64,000 nucleotides of DNA, taken from contig NC_071333.1 in the NCBI RefSeq assembly GCF_010183535.1, positions 8,616,587 to 8,680,586 of the forward strand. The letters run 5' to 3'. This document shows, piece after piece, positions 58,138 to 64,000 of this stretch. The notes under the pieces are model-generated. The model saw only the letters and a list, made by a program, of their open reading frames with translations. It did no database searches and was not told the DNA's origin. Numbering within the stretch: position 1 is the first letter of the stretch; the number at the start of each line of letters is the position of its first letter. Made by a program: the position numbers and the translations under genes. This stretch comes from Caenorhabditis remanei. Lineage: Eukaryota; Nematoda; Chromadorea; Rhabditida; Rhabditidae.

Positions 58138-59520
58138 GTCGCCTAACGGCGACTAAACCTCCTTCCCTACACCACCCTACTCAGTTATACAGCGCCTGCG
58201 GCGCTTCTTAGCTGAGCAGTTCGTTCCGACAAAGCACAATTATAAAATCTCTCCTTTTCAGACTCAAATTCTACAAACTTTCTCAATGACTTTTTCTATC
58301 CTGATAGAATATGGAATTGAGAATGATCTGTTTTTGAATTTTCGAATTTGAACTTTCTTCCTATGTTTTCCTTATTTCGAAACAGTCTTACAAAAGAACG
58401 TGAACTTGATAACTCTTCTCTCCCCTCCCCAAAAGGCGAGTGATCATACCGATATGAGTTTTTATTTTTTGCCTGATCGGCGGCGATGCCGCCTCTCCTT
58501 CTCGGAATATGGCAGACTAAGACAATATGTTTTTACTAAAGTTTAAGAACTTGAAGACTTTTCTATTCACATCTTCAAAAAATGGATTCAAAGTACTCTT
58601 CCTGAAGTTTTTGACTGATCGGCGGCGATGCCGCCTCCCTTCTCGGAATATGGCTGACTAAGACGGTGTTTTAACAAACTCTCATCCTAGAATTCATTTT
58701 TTAGGTAGCCGATCAACGACAAAGTTGCTTATTCACAAACCACCATCACTACTTGAGTAGCATTCTTCCATTTATTTCAACATTTTGTTGGTAATTTCGT
58801 TAGTTGAGCAGACCGTTCTGGCAGAGCACAATTTTGAAATCTCTCAATGACTTTTTCTATCCTTATGGAATATGGTATTTAGAATGAGCGGTTTTTGAAC
58901 CTCCCTAAAAGGCGAGTAATAATTCAGATTTCAATTTTTTTACTGATCGGCGGCGATGCCGCCTCCCTCCTCCCTCCTCGTTTGGCGAAATAAAACTATA
59001 AGTTTCAACAAACCCATAGGGTCGCTGAAAACGTCATCGATTAGGCGCGATCTAATGCTAACTCCGAACCTTATGATACGTAACAAAGAAAAAAGGGTTT
59101 CCCGGTTCCTTTCTCTTTTACATTTTATATTGTATGAAAATCTTCTTCTTTTGTAAATAGTTTTTGCTGACTCTGAGCAGTCCGTTCTGTAACATAATCC
59201 CTATTTTTCTAATAGGAACTTACAAATGTTCTCAGTGATTTTTATCCTAAATTGACCGGAACTATTTTAAAAGAGTCTTTCAGAAAGAACAGAAATTTGG
59301 TAACTTTGCTTTTTTTCGGACAGGAAGGGATAATTGAAATATCAATTTTCGATTTTGGACTGATTAGCGGCGATGCCGCCTCCGTCCTCTAAATATGGCA
59401 CACAATGATAATTTTTTAATGAATCCTCATCCTAGCATTTAAATTTTTGAAGGTAACCGTGCCACAACAAAGTTCCTTATTTACAAATCACCATCACTTC
59501 TTTAGTAGTATTCTTTTTTT
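58138..59520. repeat. Field of degenerate tandem repeats with GC-rich hairpins
   Basis: Three or four diverged copies of a composite unit follow one another. Landmarks recur in order: TGAGCAG[TA][TC]CGTTC (58214, 58805, 59174), TCTCAATGACTTTTTCTATCC-like text, CTGATCGGCGGCGATGCCGCC hairpins (58479-58493, 58621-58635, 58949-58963, and a 5-bp-arm version near 59366-59378), GAATATGGC.GACTAAGA, then CTCATCCTAG and ACCATCACT (58681 and 59425 onward). Further perfect short hairpins are GTCGCCTAACGGCGAC (58138-58153) and AGCGCCTGCGGCGCT (58191-58205). It abuts the palindromic transposon. It could be a decayed satellite, a nested transposon or a small RNA gene array; no promoter boxes were recognised. 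Confidence 0.65.
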
Positions 59521-59956
59521 CAGGAGTTTTGCATTTTTTGATTATTATCATTCAGAAGAGCAAATTCGAAACAATCGGGGTGCAAATTTATAGAGAATTC
59601 TCAAGGCACACGGAAAGTCAATTCCCTTTTAGAAATTCGGATTTCATATTCTCTTCTTCAATGCACTTACAGTATTTTTTGAGTTTTTGATATGAAGCTG
59701 CGGACAAAACTGTTATTGTAAGCTGCCATCAGCTTCTGACACGGTTTTTTTGGAATTCTAATTTTTGAACACCGTCAAAGTTGCAACTCAATCACCCATT
59801 ATGATAGAATCGTAGCGGTGGGAACAGTGACAAAAGATTGGTGCAGATAGTTACTTGACCCTTTTGATCTACAAAATCTTTACTGTAAAAGTTATATACA
59901 ACTTTCATATACTGGCTGTCTATGTTCTTTTCAAAACAAAAAACCAAAAAAGATTT

Positions 59957-60031
59957 CCGACCTGGAGGGAACGAACTCACTACCCCGTGGGTGAGAGTCA
60001 TCTGCGTAGACCGCTACACCAAATACGCGCG
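59957..60031 (-). pseudogene. tRNA-like relic (A- and B-box-like sequences, no acceptor stem)
   Basis: On the minus strand TGGTGTAGCGGTCTACGC is a good tRNA A box/D arm and GTGAGTTCGTTCCC is a weak B box/T arm at the right spacing. The 5' and 3' ends do not pair into an acceptor stem and no clear anticodon stem-loop forms. I read it as a tRNA-derived repeat or pseudogene, not a working tRNA. Confidence 0.5.
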
Positions 60032-61217
60032 GCCGGGGCGCTCTCGAGAATGCAGTCAAGAAACGCCGAGTCAGTAGTTGAGCTTTTTACCACCCTGTCG
60101 GGACACACCTTTTCTCAACGCTTTTTACTGTTGAAATCGGTATCGTCTCCAGAAGACGTCAAATTTGATATTTTTGAAAAAAGAAAAAGACGGGCATCAT
60201 CTAAGGGAAATTTCCTATCTATCTATCTAGGTTTCATAAAAATTGGTCTACTACGGAGGGAGTTATGATCGGCGACAAATAAACGGACACACGGATCTGT
60301 TGAATATTATTAGTAAAGATAAAGATGGAAAAAGCAAAACAAGAATGTTCGAAGATGGTAATGTTTTGGCATACATGGGAGCAACATGTAAGTACATTCA
60401 AGTGGATTGGTTTGTGGGGTGGTTGACCAATTAGCGGATAAGCGTTCCCTTCGTTCATGAATATAAAAAGAAGGGGAAAGAAGAGGAAGGGGGATTTGTC
60501 ATAACCATAATAAAGTGGAGAAAAGAGGGAAACGAGGTCCGAAGTACTTCTAAAATAGTAACAAACGGGTGGTAATGTGCATAGTTTGCATTTAGTAAAA
60601 AGCAATAATCGCGGGTGTTAAAATACATGTGAACGCAGAGAAAACAAGGATCCCGTCAACGAGTGTGCTTGCGGATAAAACTTCTGTTGTAAGACATCAG
60701 CCGGGAGATAGCTCTGGGCACAAAATATATCCGGTGAGAGAGCAAGGGGGCTCCCTCACCGCCGATATTCGCCATCATTCGCTCCTCATTTCAATTCGTT
60801 CTCTTCTTCTTTTTGCTACCCCACGCTGTTTGACTGCGTAATTTTTTCTACTCCTCCCCTCCACTCCTGACTGTGTAAAGTGTACCGCCCGTTTTCACAA
60901 ACGCAACTTGAACAATCCGATTAGTGGACAAGAATTAGATATTCAATAGAGCGCAAAAGTGGACAATGGGAAGATCAATTACATAACGAATGCATGTTGC
61001 AAGAGGGTTTCATGGTTGAAGAAGGAATCAAACAGAAAAATAGAGAACTAGATGGTTTAGGAGTTTTTACAAAAATTCATAGTTGGTAAATGTCATAAGA
61101 AGCAAAAGTAATACTGAAGGGTATTGAAAATCAAAAGGAGAAAAATCTAGATTTGAATTTAATCAACTAAAAACCAATTTTCTGAGCAATCGGAATGTAA
61201 ATATGTACAACGATAAA
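60032..61217. other. Intergenic region 3' of the acid phosphatase gene
   Basis: Starts with a GC-rich spot (GCGCGGCCGGGGCGC near 60027-60041), unusual for the surroundings. The rest is AT-rich with no supported gene; frames on both strands at 60234-60605 overlap and look like chance. Confidence 0.4.
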
Positions 61218-63268
61218 TCACAGAATCAGAAGCATGACGACGATGATGACAAAAATCAAGGTTGATGGACGGGCGAAGGCTGATTGGCATATCTGAAAGA
61301 ATGGAAAAAGATATATCCCCGCGAGAATGACCCGAAGTTCTTACGTCTTCCAAATGTTCAAGACTTTTGACTCGGACACCAGTCACCGATTTGATGAATT
61401 TGGAGAGATGACAATCCGTCGAGCATCCCGGCACAAAAAGCTCGTGCACATCATCTGGATCTTCAGACGTCGTGTTTCGGAAATATATCTGAACTTGGGT
61501 TTTTTAAAAATAGATTTATGGAGTGTTGAAAAACTTGGGGAGAATTGAAATCGGAACAATTCATAGTTTCAATTTCAAAAACTAACAAATCAGACACTAT
61601 AAAGCGTATTCAGGTCTATTTCTATGTTTACTAGAAATTCGACTTCGGCCGTAATGAGTTTTGCAGTTTGCTGAGAGTTTAGTCGTTTTTTTCTCGAATG
61701 TTTAGTTCAATCAATTTTTGTAGTTTTCCATCGTTCTTATTGAAAGAAAGCAACAAAATTGATTGAAAATACTTTTGAAATGTGAAAAAAATCAGGGCGA
61801 AGTCGAATTTATTGGCCATTTCACCAACTAAAATTTTTGTTGCTTGCTCTCAACGAGTTCTGGACAGTTTAAAAATGTGTTTCCATTTGGGAATGAGCTC
61901 ACGGGATCGCATACATTACAATATGAAAACATGAGAACACACCTTGATACACCTTGAGGAAAGTTTCCTAAATAACTAAACTAATTAGCTCACCTTCACG
62001 TTGTTTCCGGTGTGCAACTCAATCATTATGCATGCAGTGTATGGAATCAACTGGTGATTGCTGATACCGAGTCCATACAATAAAGCAGTCAACGTTCCAT
62101 CATGCTGAAAACAAGACACTTTAGGCAACTTTCATCCAACAAATCCATACCGAAGAATACAACAATGCTTTCTTTGGATTGAGGTGTTGAGATGCCAATA
62201 CCAAACTTTCAGACCAACTGTTGATCATATACCCAGCCCTAGAAGTGAAACATTACTTCATGTAGATGCAGGTTCAACATACATGTACTTTGCTTTTTCT
62301 CTGCTGTTAAAAAGTTGTAGTCTGGCAATTCTTCTTATTTCAGTGATAGTATCCAATAAGCTCCTACCATTAAGTTTTTCCTCAGCCCATGTTGGAAACG
62401 GTAATCCGTTGTAATGCTGAAAAGATAGTATGAGAAAGGCAACATTAGTAAAATAGTGAAACCTCGAGAATAATATTGTAAACATCTTTGATGTTGCCGT
62501 AACGAGTTACATGACCAGTTCTGTTTGAGATCATTTCCAGTTCAGCTTTATATCTGATATTTGACAGGTGTTATGATTTTCCAACACGGTATTAACTCAC
62601 TTCTCGTTAATATCTGCTTCAATTTTCTTTCTCTCGTCGGCAACTATTTTTTGATAGTATGGACATTGAATTTTACTAGGACGAAGCATCTGAAACTTTT
62701 CAAAATCATAACATCCATTTAACACTTATCTCACAGGATCTGGTTTCCCATTAGTACGTATTGGTATTGGTTGCCAGAATTTATATTTTCCCTCGTTCCA
62801 CATTTGCAAACCATCAGGCGGAAATAGGGCGGTGGCCACACACTGGGCTGTCTCAATCGCACGATCCGCATCAGAAGCACGGATTGTTATCTAAAAATAA
62901 CAGCAGATTCGTCACTATTCCTTTTTCCTTTTCTTGAGATACTATCCGTTTTCTCACCTTTTTTCTGTCAAACGCAGGAAGAACCGAACTTCGATACCGT
63001 CTTCGTAAAAAGTTCCCAAGTTTCGTTGCTTGATCGATGCCAACCTGCAATGAAAAAAAAATGAGTGGCGTGTAGTTTTTAAAAGCCAATAACCAACATT
63101 TGTCAGTTGGTTCCAACCACGGGGCCAGTATGTCTCATTGTAAGGGTCGCTGGGATATGGTAGGTTCTCGGGTGCTCGATCTCCGTGCCGCCAAACTGCT
63201 AATAGGAACTCAACTTCCGCCACACATGGAAGGAGAAAATAGGAGCAAAACAAGTAGAGAACTTTCAT
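61218..63268 (-). CDS. Histidine acid phosphatase, secreted or membrane-anchored (381 aa)
   Basis: Ten exons: 63268-63098, 63044-62958, 62890-62735, 62689-62601, 62553-62463, 62416-62283, 62238-62151, 62104-61994, 61488-61345 and 61292-61218. A signal peptide (MKVLYLFCSYFLLPCVA) precedes the catalytic motif AVWRHGDRAPE, whose His forms the phospho-enzyme. SSHDGTLTALLYGL near residue 275 supplies the acid Asp. ITIRASDADRAIETAQ is the conserved second Arg motif. NET and NRT are possible glycosylation sites, and Cys pairs (CSTDC) suit an extracellular protein. The C-terminus (STLIFVIIVVMLLIL, then stop) is a hydrophobic anchor or GPI signal. The substrate is unknown; the family hydrolyses phosphomonoesters at acid pH, often in gut lumen or lysosome. 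It belongs to the pho family of C. elegans; I do not assign a number. The 505-bp intron before exon 9 is otherwise empty. Confidence 0.9.
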
Positions 63269-64000
63269 TCTGGAAAAGGTAGAAAAGAAAAATGCGAAAA
63301 GATTATTTGAGGTCAAAGATAGTTCAAAGAGTACAAAGTTTTAAATGAGAACGTGTTTCAAAAGATTATATACAATCCCTGTCACACTTGGTTAGTTGCC
63401 ATGTAAAACTTTTACTTACAGGAAAATGTTACAGGCTAGAGAAGAGTAAAGAAACACTGCCGTTAGCCAAATACTGCAATTTTCTGTTCATTTTCAAATG
63501 AGGAAATACATTAGATCGTTAAAGGAGGTCATCAAATAGTGAATGTGTGTTTTTAAAATTTTCAACTTCAAAGTCGTATTACATTCTAGCAAGCAGTCTG
63601 GATTTGAATTTTGCCAGTCAACCAACTGGAAATAGTTTTCGTCTTGTCTCATAGACCACATCTTAATCGGAATGAGAATTAACATCCGTGTTAGAAATAT
63701 CTAGTATCTAAAAATGAATATCCTCATTAAGATCAACGGTCACTATTATCTTCCACATAACTAATGACTCTTGAAAGAATCAAAAATCCAAATTGAGTCA
63801 CTTATAAGGAATTTCCGATCCTATTCTTAATGTATCATCGTTCTGAGCATCTTTCTAATCTCATCAAAGTTTTATATGCCACCCAAGAGCTCAAAAACAG
63901 AAGAACTATGCAAGAAAAAGTTGAACATGAAAAAAAAACATCGATTTGGTGGAAACAAGCAAATATATTGAAAGTGTGTTTCTTGTGTAGTAACATCTCA
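63269..64000. other. Region upstream of the acid phosphatase gene, right edge of the window
   Basis: Should contain the phosphatase promoter. A minus-strand frame at 63494-63685 with an internal TTTCCAG acceptor (LVDWQNSNPDCLLECNTT..) could be the last exon of a gene lying beyond the right edge, but nothing confirms it. Confidence 0.4.

Noticed and set aside
58479..59378. CRISPR-like interpretation of the regularly spaced hairpins
   Set aside because: The genome is eukaryotic, spacing is irregular (about 140, 330 and 420 bp), and the text between hairpins is itself repeated.
63494..63685. Last exon of a gene beyond the right edge
   Set aside because: A TTTCCAG acceptor and open frame are present, but no domain and no upstream exon inside the window.

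Overview
The window looks like nematode nuclear DNA, almost certainly Caenorhabditis and most likely C. elegans chromosome X. Base composition is AT-rich. Introns are short with TTTCAG-type acceptors, and several genes have an acceptor-like CAG a few bases before the ATG, as expected for spliced-leader trans-splicing. Four genes are recognised with confidence: haly-1 (histidine ammonia-lyase), suca-1 (succinyl-CoA ligase beta subunit), acbp-3 (acyl-CoA-binding protein) and dgn-1 (dystroglycan). From memory these belong to cosmids F47B10 and T21B6 on X. All exon limits below were read by eye from splice sites and checked for reading-frame continuity; none was tested against transcripts.

Layout. 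Positions 1-1376 (minus) hold the 5' half of a P-glycoprotein gene that runs off the left edge. An intergenic stretch follows, with a 199-bp hAT-like miniature transposon at 2471-2669. From 4431 to 13478 there are six small plus-strand genes in a row. They encode mostly helical, domain-less proteins and share an intron-phase-0 exon skeleton, so they appear to be an uncharacterised tandem family. Then come three small or membrane-protein genes (13640-17421), haly-1 (minus, 17521-20179), suca-1 (minus, 21871-24468), acbp-3 (plus, 27625-28608) and a five-span membrane protein gene with a long first intron (minus, 28938-33165).

The middle holds a divergent pair: an unknown 161-residue protein (minus, 33876-34572) and a CUT-homeodomain gene (plus, 34726-35988). 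The homeodomain of the latter is of the ONECUT kind (Phe48) but lacks the nearly invariant Asn51. A compact BTB-like gene (36689-37763), a GDP-fucose-transporter-like gene (40654-42079) and dgn-1 (43573-45880) follow, all minus.

The right part, about 45.9-61.2 kb, is gene-poor and its plus strand is purine-rich. It carries two weak minus-strand ORFs, a 1147-bp nearly perfect palindromic element flanked by TA (56835-57981), a field of degenerate tandem repeats with GC-rich hairpins (about 58138-59520) and a tRNA-like relic. A secreted or membrane-anchored histidine acid phosphatase (minus, 61218-63268) closes the window.

The genes do not form one pathway. haly-1 (histidine breakdown), suca-1 (TCA cycle) and acbp-3 (acyl-CoA handling) are metabolic neighbours only by position. 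The parts most likely to be under-described are the six-gene cluster at 4.4-13.5 kb and the degenerate ONECUT gene.
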